This document shows positions 27,356-36,863 of a stretch of DNA of 64,000 bases, piece by piece. The notes under the pieces were generated by a model that worked only from the letters and a program-made list of their open reading frames with translations, was not told the DNA's origin and did not search any database. Location of the stretch: contig NZ_CP009571.1 of the NCBI RefSeq assembly GCF_000764535.1, positions 3,658,001-3,722,000 of the forward strand. The letters are read 5' to 3'. The DNA is from Sphingomonas taxi. Its GTDB lineage: Bacteria; Pseudomonadota; Alphaproteobacteria; Sphingomonadales; Sphingomonadaceae. How positions within the stretch are numbered: the first letter of the stretch is position 1; every line of letters starts with the position of its first letter. Made by a program: the position numbers and the translations under genes.

Positions 27356-27922
27356 TCAGCCCTGCCGGTGGCCGCCCGCCCGGCGCCATTGCCGATAGCC
27401 GAGGACGGCGAGCCCGACCATCGCCGCATAGAGGCCGGCGGTCGGCAGCAAATCCTTCCAGACGAACATGCCGACGTAACAGACGTCGACCACGATCCAC
27501 AGCAGCCAGCTCGCGGCGTGGCGGCGCCCGGTCCAATATTGCGCGACGAGGCTGAAGCTGCTCAGTGTCGCGTCCATCCAGGGCAGCGCCGCGTCGGTAT
27601 GGTGGCTGGTCAGCCAGCCGATGCTCACCGCCCCCACCGCGCCCGCCGCCAGCCCCGCCAGCACCTGCGCCGGCCGCAGCGGCGCCACCACCACCTCGCC
27701 CTCGCTATCGGTCCCCCGCGCCCAGGCGACCCAGCCGTAGACGATCGCGATCGCGAACAGCAGTTGCAGCACCATGTCGGCGTACAGCCGCACGTCGAGG
27801 AACAGCTTCGCGTATAGCGCGCAGGCGAGCAGATTGACCGGCCAGCACAGCATGCGCCGCCGCGCGGTCAGCCAGATTCCGGCGAAGCTGACGACCACCG
27901 CGACGATCTCCAGCGGCGTCAT
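27356..27922 (-). CDS. pnuT: PnuC-family vitamin transporter, probable thiamine permease
   Basis: 188-residue inner-membrane protein with about seven hydrophobic segments and the family pattern (GIWLTARRRMLCWPVNLLAC near residue 18-37; DATLSSFSLVAQYWTGRR; SWLLWIVVDVCYVGMFVWKD). PnuC proteins facilitate diffusion of nicotinamide riboside; PnuT variants carry thiamine. The TPP riboswitch heading this operon and the neighbouring phosphotransferase argue for thiamine. The ATG at 27922 overlaps the upstream stop by 4 bases. Substrate is inferred from context. Confidence 0.88.
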   Translation of the reverse strand: MTPLEIVAVVVSFAGIWLTARRRMLCWPVNLLACALYAKLFLDVRLYADMVLQLLFAIAIVYGWVAWARGTDSEGEVVVAPLRPAQVLAGLAAGAVGAVSIGWLTSHHTDAALPWMDATLSSFSLVAQYWTGRRHAASWLLWIVVDVCYVGMFVWKDLLPTAGLYAAMVGLAVLGYRQWRRAGGHRQG

Positions 27923-29049
27923 GGCTTGGCCTCGCCGATCCGGCGCAGCAAAGCCTGCCCCGCGGCGGAGCGGAACCACACGGCATGGCCGATGGCATAG
28001 CCGTCCCAGGTCAGCGCCGCGGCGGCGGGATCGGCGACCACCGCGGTGAAATAGTCGATCTCCGACAAGGCGAATTCGAGGTGGACGAGCGGCAGCAGCC
28101 GGACGATCGCGGCGATATCGGCGGCGGCGAGCGGGACGCGCGATGCATAGCCGGCGAGCAGCGCCAGCGCCGCCGCGGGATCGGCGATGTCGTCGCCCTG
28201 CGGCAGGTCGAGCCAGCGGATCGCGCTGCGTTCGATCGCGGTGGCGATATCGTGCACCGCGCAGGTGCGATCGGCGAGGCCGAAGTCGATCACCGTGCGT
28301 ACGCTGCCGTCGTCCGTCCAGAGCAGGTTCGACGGATGCCAGTCGTTGTGCGTCCACAGCGGCGGCTGATCCGCCAGCACCGCGGGCAGGCCGTCGCCGA
28401 GCGTCGCGAACAGCGCGGCGAGCTGCGCCCGCCACGGCCGCGTCGTCAGGAAGGCGGCCAGCGCCGGCCGGGCGGCGACATAGGCCTCGGCCGCGGCGAG
28501 CGGATCGCGGGCCGGCAGGATGGTGAGGCTGGCGACCAGCGGCTGCGCCCGACGCGCAGGGGCGGCGACGCCGGCCGCGGCGAGGTGCAGCCGCGCCAGC
28601 GCGACGCCGGCGGCATGCGCCTGCGCGTGCGAGAAGAATGGCGTCCACGACAGGCGGTCGCGGTAGAGATCGGCGCCCGGCGCCTGCCGGTGCGCTTCGT
28701 AGCGCCACGCGTCGATCGCGATTGCGGTCGCACCGTCGGCCGTCGCGAGGACCTTCGGCACCGATAGGCCGGCCGCGGCGAGATGCGCGATGAACGCATG
28801 TTCCTCGGCCAGCCCCGCGATCGAGCGCAGCATGTGGTGGTGGCGCTTGAGCAGGACGGTGCCCGTCCCGGTCCGGACCAAGGCCGCCGCCGAGAAGGGG
28901 CGTGGCGAATGCCAGTGCAGCCCGGTCGGCGGTCCAGCCGCCGGAAAGCGCGCCAGTACCGCGGTGGCCTCGCCGATGGTGATCGCCGGCCAGGTCGGCG
29001 CCTCCAGCGCCTGCCCCATGCCGTGCACCAGATGACCGGCGGGCGTCAT
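27919..29049 (-). CDS. aminoglycoside-phosphotransferase-fold kinase, probable thiamine kinase
   Basis: 376 residues of the APH/choline-kinase fold: ATP-lysine strand GTVLLKRHHHM, Brenner catalytic loop PLWTHNDWHPSNLLW (Asp, Asn) and metal-binding VIDFGLAD. It starts 4 bases after the TonB receptor stop and overlaps pnuT, so it belongs to the TPP-riboswitch operon. A kinase that phosphorylates incoming thiamine would trap it in the cell, as ThiK does in salvage; this job is inferred from context, since the fold also serves choline, homoserine and antibiotic kinases. Confidence 0.85.
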   Translation of the reverse strand: MTPAGHLVHGMGQALEAPTWPAITIGEATAVLARFPAAGPPTGLHWHSPRPFSAAALVRTGTGTVLLKRHHHMLRSIAGLAEEHAFIAHLAAAGLSVPKVLATADGATAIAIDAWRYEAHRQAPGADLYRDRLSWTPFFSHAQAHAAGVALARLHLAAAGVAAPARRAQPLVASLTILPARDPLAAAEAYVAARPALAAFLTTRPWRAQLAALFATLGDGLPAVLADQPPLWTHNDWHPSNLLWTDDGSVRTVIDFGLADRTCAVHDIATAIERSAIRWLDLPQGDDIADPAAALALLAGYASRVPLAAADIAAIVRLLPLVHLEFALSEIDYFTAVVADPAAAALTWDGYAIGHAVWFRSAAGQALLRRIGEAKP

Positions 29050-29053
29050 CGCC

Positions 29054-31375
29054 TCAGAACGCGCGCGAGACGGTCGCCATCACCGCGGCGCCGCTGCCGA
29101 TATAATAAGCGGGTGCCTGACCAGCGATGACGGTGCCGTTGCGGCCGATGGTGTCCTGCGCGTTGCTCGTCACCGCCTGGACGCCGGCGAGCACGTGCGG
29201 ATCGGTGACGTTGATCGCGTTGACGCGCAGGTCGGTGCGCTTGCCGTCGAGCCACTCGGCCAGATGCACGCCGATCGACAGGTCGAGCGTCGCATAGCCC
29301 TTGATGCGCTCGTCGTTCGTGAAGGTGGCATATTGCCGGCCGAGATATTTCGACGCGATGCTGCCGAAGACGCGGCCGTCGTCATAGGTGCCGCCCGCGC
29401 CGAATTGCACCGTCGGGCTCGACACCGCATGCCGGCCGCGCGTCGGCAGCAGGTCGCCGCCGACCGGCAGATCGTCGTCGAGCCGCGCGTGCAGATATTC
29501 GCCCGACACATAGAGGCTGACCGCGGCGACCGGGCGATAGTCGATCTCGGCATCGACGCCATAAGAGGTCTGTCCGCCGGCGTTGAGCGTCGCATTGACC
29601 TGCGCGCCGCCCTGATCGACCACCGTCGCGAGCTGTCGGTTGCGGAATTTATAGTGGAAGCCCGTCACCGAGGCCGAGACCGCTTCGCCGATGAAGCGAT
29701 AGCCGAGCTCTTCCGACACCGAATATTCGTTCTTGAGCGCGTTGCTGCCCTGCACGACCAGCGCTCCGCCGGCATAGCTGTTGTACAGCGTGAATTCGTT
29801 GGGCGTGCGGAAGTTGGTGGTGACGTTGGCGAAGAGCTGTTGCCGGTCGTCGAGCCGGTAATGGATCGCGGCGCGCGGCAAAGCGGCGAAACTGTCGATC
29901 CGCACCTTGTCCTGCGGTCCGGGCAGATAGTTGCGGCCGTTGCGCAGCACGTCGACGCCCTTGAACCCGACGTCGACCGTCAGCCGCGGCGCGACGGCGA
30001 TGCTGTCGGCGAGGAAAAAGCTCTTGGTGACGGTGACGGTGCGCTGGTTCTCGTAAGCGAGCAGGCGGCCGTCGGCGGTGCGGATCGCTTTGGCGCGATA
30101 GCCCCAGCGGTCGGTCGGCCGGCCATCGGCAGCGATGCTGGTATAGGATTGGGTGACGCGATCGGTGCCGTAATCGAACCACAGCCCGGCGGTGATCCGG
30201 TGGCTGCCGGCCTGCAGCGTCAGCTTGGCGAGGCTGCCGCCGCGGAACTGGTCGCCGGTATAATTGCCGAGCACCGTCGCGACGCCGTCGACTGCGCCGG
30301 GCAGCGCGATCGGCTGCGCCAGCTCCTCGGTACCGAGGAAATTGCCGGTGGTGGTGAGCTGCGTGCCATAAGGCGAATTGCCGTAACCGAATTGCGCATA
30401 ACTGGTGCTGTCGAACGTCAGCCGCTCGCCGAGCTCGAGATGCACCGGCGCCGAGGCGTAGAGATTGCGGAACGGCGCGCGATAGAGCCGCCAGTAATCG
30501 GTGGCGCCCGGCGTGTAGCGCTTGGCGTAGTTGAAGCCGCGGCTCTGCGCCTGCCATTCGGCGAGCGTCGGGCTGGGGTAACTCGAGGAATTGGCGTCGT
30601 TGAACGACAGCGCGAGGCTGGCGCGATTGCCCGCGCCCCATTCGTTGAGCAGCTTCGCGTCGATATGCTGGCGCGTGTCGAAGCCGGCACCGCGCCAATT
30701 GTCCGCACGCGTGTTGGAATAGGACAGGAAGGCCTTGAGCCCGGTGCCGCCGATCGTCCCGCTGTCGATCCGCACGAAGCCGCGCCGCGCCGCATAGCTG
30801 CCGAGCGACAGATCGACGAGGCCGCCCGCCCGCGCCCTGGGATCGTCGAGCGCCAGCGATAGCAATCCGCCGGCACCGCCCAGCGTCGGCGAGTCGATGT
30901 CGACCGACCCCTGCGCGATCGATATCCGCCGGAGGTTGCCGGGGTCGGCGAACTGTGACGGATAGGCGTAATAATAGCCGATGTCGTTCTGCGGTGCGCC
31001 TTCCATCAGCACGCCGATCTCGTCCTGCCCCAGCCCGCGCAGCGTCAGGCTGGAACTGGTCGACAGGCCGTAGGGATCGCTCGATGCGACATTGGCGCCG
31101 GGCAGCAAGGTGACGAGCTGGAAGGCGTTGAGCGTCGGCGCCTGTTTGACGATGAAGTCGGCCGAGATCGCGCTCTGGCTCTTCGGCGCCTGTTGGTCGG
31201 GCAGCAGCCCGGCGGGATCGGGATGGCCGACGACGCGGATCTCGGCGGGTTCGGCGGTCTGCGCCGCGGCGGGTGCCGCGAGGAGCAGCACCGGCACCCC
31301 CAGCGCGAGCCAGGATCGCGCGGGTCGCATGTCGAAACGGGAAACAAGAGCCGGAATCGTTCGCATCCACTTCAT
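29054..31375 (-). CDS. TonB-dependent outer-membrane receptor, probable thiamine uptake
   Basis: 773 residues: signal peptide (LALGVPVLLLAAPAAAQ), N-terminal plug (SADFIVKQAPTLNAFQLVTL to LRGLGQDEIGVLMEG) and a 22-strand-type barrel ending in the typical terminal aromatic (VMATVSRAF). It should import a scarce nutrient across the outer membrane using TonB energy. The TPP riboswitch directly upstream and the two genes after it point to thiamine or its phosphates. Start taken at the ATG at 31375; ATGs at 31366 and 31330 are alternatives, and no strong ribosome site decides. Confidence 0.92.
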   Translation of the reverse strand: MKWMRTIPALVSRFDMRPARSWLALGVPVLLLAAPAAAQTAEPAEIRVVGHPDPAGLLPDQQAPKSQSAISADFIVKQAPTLNAFQLVTLLPGANVASSDPYGLSTSSSLTLRGLGQDEIGVLMEGAPQNDIGYYYAYPSQFADPGNLRRISIAQGSVDIDSPTLGGAGGLLSLALDDPRARAGGLVDLSLGSYAARRGFVRIDSGTIGGTGLKAFLSYSNTRADNWRGAGFDTRQHIDAKLLNEWGAGNRASLALSFNDANSSSYPSPTLAEWQAQSRGFNYAKRYTPGATDYWRLYRAPFRNLYASAPVHLELGERLTFDSTSYAQFGYGNSPYGTQLTTTGNFLGTEELAQPIALPGAVDGVATVLGNYTGDQFRGGSLAKLTLQAGSHRITAGLWFDYGTDRVTQSYTSIAADGRPTDRWGYRAKAIRTADGRLLAYENQRTVTVTKSFFLADSIAVAPRLTVDVGFKGVDVLRNGRNYLPGPQDKVRIDSFAALPRAAIHYRLDDRQQLFANVTTNFRTPNEFTLYNSYAGGALVVQGSNALKNEYSVSEELGYRFIGEAVSASVTGFHYKFRNRQLATVVDQGGAQVNATLNAGGQTSYGVDAEIDYRPVAAVSLYVSGEYLHARLDDDLPVGGDLLPTRGRHAVSSPTVQFGAGGTYDDGRVFGSIASKYLGRQYATFTNDERIKGYATLDLSIGVHLAEWLDGKRTDLRVNAINVTDPHVLAGVQAVTSNAQDTIGRNGTVIAGQAPAYYIGSGAAVMATVSRAF

Positions 31376-31398
31376 CGGAGGAACGACGGCGCACCGCA

Positions 31399-31493
31399 GA
31401 CCCTCCCTACGCCGGTATCACCCGGATCAGGTTCAGCGGGTCATGGGCTGCTGCCCATTTCTCAGCCGCGCGTCAGCGGCCCCCCGGGGATGG
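31399..31493 (-). promoter_or_regulatory. TPP riboswitch (THI element)
   Basis: Read on the minus strand, this leader contains the THI-box landmarks in order: GGGGGGCCGC, GCGGCTGAGA, a short variable hairpin (ATGGGCAGCAGCCCAT), then CTGAACCTGATCCGGGTGAT followed by ACCGGCGTAGGGAGGG. These are the conserved thiamine-pyrophosphate contacts. It ends about 24 bases before the receptor ATG, so it probably acts by masking translation initiation when TPP is plentiful, shutting down the receptor, kinase and transporter genes. Confidence 0.95.
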
Positions 31494-31535
31494 CCCGGCT
31501 TAGGCGATCCCGCGGGGTAGCGATAGGGGGCTCGA

Positions 31536-33251
31536 TTACAGCGCCAGATCGGGGTGGCGGTCGGCCTTGACGCGGGTGGCGGCGGGGCGCGGCCGGGTGG
31601 CGACATGGACCGCGGGCGGCGGCGTCGTCAGTTGCAGCGCGTCGCTGGTCTGCGCCCATTCCTGCGCGAGCAAGTCGGGATGATCGTTGAGCGCGATCCC
31701 GTAGGACGGCACGATCTTGCGCAGGCCGTCCTGCCACGCCGGGGTCGCGAGCCGCTTGGGGAAGACCGTCTTGAGCAGGTTCAGCATGATCGCCGGCGCG
31801 GTCGACGCCCCCGGCGACGCGCCGAGCAGCGCCGCGATCGAGCCGTCCTTCGAAGCGACGATCTCCGTCCCCAGCTTGAGCACGCCGCCCTTCTCGGGAT
31901 CGCGCTTGATGATCTGGACGCGCTGGCCGGCCTGCCACAGCTTCCAGTCTTCCGCGCGCGCACCGGGCAGATATTCGCGCAGCGCCTTCAGCCGGTCCTC
32001 GTCGGACATCATCAACTGGCCGGCGAGATATTCGACCAGGTCGAAATTGTCCCAGCCGACCGCCATCATCGGGCGGAAATTGTCGAGCGTCACCGACGCC
32101 GGCAGGTCGAAATACGAGCCGTGCTTGAGGAACTTGGTCGAGAAGGTGGCGAACGGCCCGAACAGCAAGGCGCGGCGCTTGTCGAAATAGCGCGTGTCGA
32201 GATGCGGCACCGACATCGGCGGCGAGCCGACCGCGGCCTTGCCATAGACCTTGGCGAGATGGCGGTCGGCGATCTCGGGCTTTTCGGAGACGAGGAACGA
32301 GCCGCCGACCGGGAAACCCGCATAATTGTCGGCTTCGGGAATTCCCGAGGCCTGCAGGATCGGCAATGCGCCGCCACCGGCGCCGGCGAAGACGAAGCGC
32401 GCGTTGATGATCCGCTTGCCGCCGCCGTTGGTCGCCTCGGCGGTGACGCGCCAGCTCTTGTCCGCATTGCGTTCGAGCTTGCGCACCTCGTGGCCGCTGG
32501 TCAGCGTCACGCCCGTTTGGCGGCTGAGCGACGTGATATATTGCCGCGTCACCTCGCCCCAGTCGCAATCGGTGCCGAGCGGCGAGCGCGTCGCCGCCAG
32601 CGGCAGGCCACCGCTGCGCCCCTCCATCATCAGCGGCACCCATTGGCCGATCTGGTGCGGATCGGTGGTGAACTCCATCCCCGAGAACAACGGGCTGGCG
32701 CCGAGCGCCGCATGCCGCTTGCGCAGGAATTCGACGTTCTCGCGGCCCCACACCAGATTCATGTGCGGCGTCGAGTTGATGAAGGCGCGCGGGTCGCTGA
32801 GCACCCCGGCGCGGAGCTGGTGGCTGAGGAACTGGCGGGTGATCTGCCATTGCTCGTTGATCTCGATCGCCTTGGCGATCTCGACGCGGCCGTCGGCGGC
32901 GTTGACCGGCGTATAGTTGAGCTCGCACAGCGCCGAATGGCCGGTGCCGGCGTTGTTCCAGCCGTCGGAACTCTCGCCGGCGGCGCGGTCGAGCCGCTCG
33001 ACCATCTCGATCGTCCACGTCGGTTCGAGCTGGCGCAGCAGCACGCCGAGCGTCGCGCTCATGATGCCGCCGCCGATCAGCAGCACGTCGACGCTCTGCT
33101 CGCTGCGCGCTTGCGCGCGCGCCGCCGCCGGCAGCAGCGAGGCGCCCCCCGCGGCGGCGACCGCGCCGATCAGCCCGCGGCGGGTGACGGCGGCAGCCGG
33201 AAGAGTCGACATGTCGGCGGTCGGGGCCAGCTCGCGGGGGTCGGAGTGCAT
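31536..33251 (-). CDS. mqo: malate:quinone oxidoreductase with a Tat-type leader
   Basis: 571 residues from the ATG at 33251 (MSTLP at 33212 is an alternative). After a twin-arginine leader ([20 protein letters not shown], Ala-rich cleavage region) comes the FAD motif [16 protein letters not shown], then Mqo signatures such as [20 protein letters not shown] and [13 protein letters not shown]. Mqo oxidises malate to oxaloacetate and reduces membrane quinone. Most characterised Mqo are cytoplasmic-side peripheral proteins, so the leader is noteworthy. The 328-base gap upstream holds two AATGACAC repeats (near 33430 and 33510) but no gene. Confidence 0.92.
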   Translation of the reverse strand: MHSDPRELAPTADMSTLPAAAVTRRGLIGAVAAAGGASLLPAAARAQARSEQSVDVLLIGGGIMSATLGVLLRQLEPTWTIEMVERLDRAAGESSDGWNNAGTGHSALCELNYTPVNAADGRVEIAKAIEINEQWQITRQFLSHQLRAGVLSDPRAFINSTPHMNLVWGRENVEFLRKRHAALGASPLFSGMEFTTDPHQIGQWVPLMMEGRSGGLPLAATRSPLGTDCDWGEVTRQYITSLSRQTGVTLTSGHEVRKLERNADKSWRVTAEATNGGGKRIINARFVFAGAGGGALPILQASGIPEADNYAGFPVGGSFLVSEKPEIADRHLAKVYGKAAVGSPPMSVPHLDTRYFDKRRALLFGPFATFSTKFLKHGSYFDLPASVTLDNFRPMMAVGWDNFDLVEYLAGQLMMSDEDRLKALREYLPGARAEDWKLWQAGQRVQIIKRDPEKGGVLKLGTEIVASKDGSIAALLGASPGASTAPAIMLNLLKTVFPKRLATPAWQDGLRKIVPSYGIALNDHPDLLAQEWAQTSDALQLTTPPPAVHVATRPRPAATRVKADRHPDLAL

Positions 33252-33579
33252 CGCATGATCCTTCTGCAGCCGCTTGCGGTACGACGTCGCGGTAGGACGC
33301 GGATCGCAGCGGGGCGTGTCCACGGCCGCGACCGGCGAATCCGGACGGCCGATGCCGCATCGCTCCGGCGGAGCCATGCGACCGTATCGACCCGCTTGTG
33401 CCCGACCCGCGGATGCGGCCCGCGCAGAAAATGACACTTCGATATAATCGTTCTCTCACAACGACTTAGAACCAATCTAGCGTGCGGGGATGGTTCGCGG
33501 AGGGCAGGAAATGACACATCCTTTGCGGTGAAAGTGCAACTTCTTGCCACGCGGCAGGCGGGCGGGTAGGCATTCGGCC

Positions 33580-35262
33580 GTGAGTCTCCGCCCCCTGATC
33601 CGCGGCTGGCCCTGGCTGGCGGGCGTGCTGTTGCTCGCGATCGCCGCCGCGATCCTCGCCGGCGCGCTCGCACAACGGCGCACGATCGCGCAGCAGCAGA
33701 TCGAGGTGACACAGGATGCGCGGCTGCGCGCGGCGCTGCTCGACAGCGAGATCGCCCGTTTCCGGCTGCTGCCGCTCACGCTTGCCAACGATCGCGACAT
33801 TTCGGCGGCGATCGCCGGCACCGGCGCGGCGCGACCGGCGCTCAACCGCAAGCTGGAGGCGCTGGCCCGCGTCACCGGCGCGCCGGCGATCTACGTGGTC
33901 GGCCCGGACGGCTGGTCGATCGCCGCGAGCAACTGGCGCAGCCCGCGGGCCTTCGTCGGCATCGATTATCATAGCCGTCCCTATGTCCGGCAGGCGGAAG
34001 CCCGCGGCGAGGGCAGCCATTTCGCGATCGGCAGCGTCAGCCAGCGCCCCGGCCTGTATCTCGCCGCGCGGACCGCGACCGGCGGCGTCACCGTCATCAA
34101 GCTGGAGTTCGACCGGATCGAACGGGCCTGGGCGCGCAGCGGCGGGATCAGCTTCGTGCAGGACGCCCGGCAGCGCATCCTCGTCACCAGCCGCCCCGGC
34201 TGGCGCTTCGCCACCGTGACGCGGGCAACGGCGCCGGCGGCCGGCACGGTGGCGCTGGTGCCGCTCGGCGACGGCCGCGTGCGGATCGGCGGTGCGCCGG
34301 CGTCCTACGTCGCGCAGATGGTGCCGGTCAGCCAGCCGGGCTGGCAATTGGTGCAGATGCGACCCGTCGATCGCGCGGTCGCGGCGGCGCGGCTGTTCGC
34401 CGCGGCGGCGGCGGGGGCGAGCGTCCTCGCGCTCGGCGTCATCGCCTGGGCCATGCGCCAGCGTGTGCTGGCGACGCGTCGCCGCACCGCCGAGCTGGAG
34501 GCGGCGGTTGCCGAGCGCACCGCCGACCTGCGTCGCGAGGCCGCCGAGCGCGCGCTGTCCGATGCGCGCGGCGCCGAATTGCGCGAGGCGCTGCGCCAGG
34601 CCAACCGGCTCGCATCGCTCGGCCAGATCACCGCCAGCGTCGCGCACGAGACCGCGCAGCCGGTCGCGGCGATCCGCACCTATGCCGAAACCAGTCGCAT
34701 GCTGCTCGACCGCGACGAGCCCGACGAGGTGCGTGCCAATCTCCGCACGATCGCGCAGCTCGCCGACCGGGTCGGCGTGGTGACCGCGCAGCTTCGCGCC
34801 TTTTCGCGCCGCCAGACCGACGAACTCCGCCCGGTTTCGCTCGCCGAGGTGATCGACGGCGCGCTGCTGATCGTGCGCGAACAGCTAAGGGATGCGGTGC
34901 TCGACCGGCCTGCGATCGATCCGGCGCTGAGGGTGGTCGGCGGCAAGGTCCGCCTCGAACAGGTGCTGGTCAATCTCGTCCAGAACGCGCTCGACGCACT
35001 CGCCGGCCGCGCCGAGCGGCGCATCACGCTGACCCTGGTCGAGGAGGAGTCGCGCGTCCGGCTCCGCGTCGCGGATACCGGGCCGGGCATCGATCCGGCG
35101 ATCGCCGCCGGCCTGTTCAAGCCGTTCAACACCAGCCGCGCAGCGGGTCTCGGTCTCGGCCTCGTCATCGCGCAGGATATCATGACCGACCTCGGCGGCT
35201 GGCTGCATCATCTGCCCGCGCCGGGCGGGGCGGTGTTCGAGATCGGGATGCGGCGGGCATGA
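33580..35262 (+). CDS. dctB: DctB-like sensor histidine kinase
   Basis: 560 residues from the GTG at 33580 (a TTG at 33544 is possible). Order: membrane segment WPWLAGVLLLAIAAAILAGA, a periplasmic double-PAS sensor (AIYVVGPDGWSIAASNW ... GIDYHSRPYVRQA), second membrane segment around residue 275, coiled linker, phosphoacceptor H-box ASVAHETAQPVAAIRTYAE, N-box NLVQNALDAL, G1 VADTGPGID and G2 LGLGLV. DctB senses C4-dicarboxylates. It overlaps the response regulator by 4 bases. No dctA or dctPQM transporter is nearby. Confidence 0.9.
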   Translation: MSLRPLIRGWPWLAGVLLLAIAAAILAGALAQRRTIAQQQIEVTQDARLRAALLDSEIARFRLLPLTLANDRDISAAIAGTGAARPALNRKLEALARVTGAPAIYVVGPDGWSIAASNWRSPRAFVGIDYHSRPYVRQAEARGEGSHFAIGSVSQRPGLYLAARTATGGVTVIKLEFDRIERAWARSGGISFVQDARQRILVTSRPGWRFATVTRATAPAAGTVALVPLGDGRVRIGGAPASYVAQMVPVSQPGWQLVQMRPVDRAVAAARLFAAAAAGASVLALGVIAWAMRQRVLATRRRTAELEAAVAERTADLRREAAERALSDARGAELREALRQANRLASLGQITASVAHETAQPVAAIRTYAETSRMLLDRDEPDEVRANLRTIAQLADRVGVVTAQLRAFSRRQTDELRPVSLAEVIDGALLIVREQLRDAVLDRPAIDPALRVVGGKVRLEQVLVNLVQNALDALAGRAERRITLTLVEEESRVRLRVADTGPGIDPAIAAGLFKPFNTSRAAGLGLGLVIAQDIMTDLGGWLHHLPAPGGAVFEIGMRRA

Positions 35263-36548
35263 CGACGATCGACAGGACACCGGTCGTCGCGCTGGTCGAC
35301 GACGAGCCGGATCTCCGCGCGGCGGCGTCGCAATTGCTCAAGCTGCACGGTTTCGAGGTGCGACCGTTCGCCGACGCGCGTAGCGCGTTGCCCGAACTCA
35401 CCGCCGACTTTCCCGGTATCCTCATCACCGACGTCCGCATGCCGGGCATGTCGGGGCTGGAATTGATGGACGCGGTGCGTGGCCGCGACGCCGACCTGCC
35501 GGTGCTGCTGCTCACCGGTCATGGCGACATCGGCATGGCGGTGGAGGCGATCAGGAACGGCGCATGGGACTTCCTGTCCAAGCCGTTCGATCCCGAGGCG
35601 CTGGTCGCCGCGGCGGTGCGCGCCGCGACCGCACGCGGGCTGACGCTGGAGAACCGGCGGCTGCGCGCGCTCGCCGACGAACAGCAGGGCGAGACGCTGA
35701 TCGGCGACAGCCTCGCGATCCGGCGATTGCGTGGCATGATCCCGCTGCTCGCCGATGCGCCGCTCGATCTGGTGATCGAGGGCGAGGTGGGGACGGGGCG
35801 CGAACATTTCGCGCGGCTGGTGCATCGCGCCGGGCGGCGTGCGCGCCATCGCTTCCTCGTCATCGACTGCGCGACGGTGCCGGTGGCGCTGGTCGAGCGC
35901 GAAGTGTTCGCGCGCAACGGCCCGATCGACCGTGCGCATCGCGGCACGTTGTTCCTCGACCATCTCGAAGCCGCCGGACCCGAATTGCAGAACCGGCTGG
36001 CGCATTTCGCCGAAAAGCGCGCGCTGCCGCTCGACGGCCGCGATCCGCATGCGGTCGACGTGCGGATCGTCGCCGCGCTGGAGGAGGGGCAGCGCGACCG
36101 CATCCTGCCCGGCCTGTTCCACCTGCTCGCCGGCGTGCCGCTGCGCCTGCCGCCGCTGTCCGAGCGCAAGGAGGATATTCCAATGCTGTTCGCGCATTTC
36201 GCCGCGCGCGCCGCCGAGCGCCATCGCTGCGCGGTGCCGGCATTGGCCGATCACGCGATGCGGCTGGCGGCGCGGCCATGGCCGGGCAACGTGCTCGAAC
36301 TGGAGAAAGCGGCGGAGCGCATCTGCCTCGGCCTCGACGACGGCGCGCCGAGCAGCGGCGAACCCGCGTCGCTGCCCGAGCGGCTCGACGCATTCGAGCG
36401 GGCGACGATCATCGACGCCATCGCCGCTGCGGACGGCGAGATCGCCGCCGCGATCCAGGCGCTCAAATTGCCGCGCAAGACCTTCTATTATCGCGTCAAC
36501 CGGCTCGGCATCGACCTGCGCGCGATCCGCCGCCAGACCCGTCCGTGA
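35259..36548 (+). CDS. DctD-like response regulator with degenerate AAA+ domain
   Basis: 429 residues: receiver domain with phospho-acceptor Asp in ILITDVRMPGMSGLEL, a central NtrC-type AAA+ domain and a C-terminal Fis-type helix-turn-helix (AAAIQALKLPRKTFYYRVN). The AAA+ part is altered: Walker A reads GEVGTGREH (Lys to Arg), Walker B reads GTLFLDHL (catalytic acid to His), and the GAFTGA sigma54-contact loop is missing, because EREVFARNG leads straight to HRGTLFLD. It is unlikely to open sigma54 promoters and may act as a plain DNA-binding regulator. Confidence 0.88.
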   Translation: MTTIDRTPVVALVDDEPDLRAAASQLLKLHGFEVRPFADARSALPELTADFPGILITDVRMPGMSGLELMDAVRGRDADLPVLLLTGHGDIGMAVEAIRNGAWDFLSKPFDPEALVAAAVRAATARGLTLENRRLRALADEQQGETLIGDSLAIRRLRGMIPLLADAPLDLVIEGEVGTGREHFARLVHRAGRRARHRFLVIDCATVPVALVEREVFARNGPIDRAHRGTLFLDHLEAAGPELQNRLAHFAEKRALPLDGRDPHAVDVRIVAALEEGQRDRILPGLFHLLAGVPLRLPPLSERKEDIPMLFAHFAARAAERHRCAVPALADHAMRLAARPWPGNVLELEKAAERICLGLDDGAPSSGEPASLPERLDAFERATIIDAIAAADGEIAAAIQALKLPRKTFYYRVNRLGIDLRAIRRQTRP

Positions 36549-36602
36549 CCGCCTGACCGGCATCGGTGGTCGAGGCAACAGGAGAGCCTCGACCCGCTCC
36601 TG

Positions 36603-36743
36603 CTACCGGTCGAACAGGAAGCGGAACCAGCCCTGATACATGCCGCCGATCGCGATCAGGCAGGCGACGACCAGCAGCGCGATCGCGGTATAAGCGACCG
36701 GCCCGGGCCGCACCTTGTCCGGACGCTTGCTTCCGTCGCTCAT
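36603..36743 (-). CDS. 46-residue single-span membrane protein
   Basis: Too short for most gene callers: MSDGSKRPDKVRPGPVAYTA, then a hydrophobic helix IALLVVACLIAIGGMYQGWF, then FRFLFDR and stop. One inner-membrane segment with a positively charged N-terminus. No family recognised. It lies in the gap between the DctD-like gene and the SDR with nothing on the other strand. Confidence 0.55.
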   Translation of the reverse strand: MSDGSKRPDKVRPGPVAYTAIALLVVACLIAIGGMYQGWFRFLFDR

Positions 36744-36863
36744 GCCGGGGCCGCCTTTCGCCTGCGATAGCCACGATCCTGCCGCAAGCAGGTTACAGAT
36801 CGCTGACGGTGCCGGGAGAGGGAGACGGCATGCCCTGATCCGGCCTGCCGTCCCACCCGGCGG

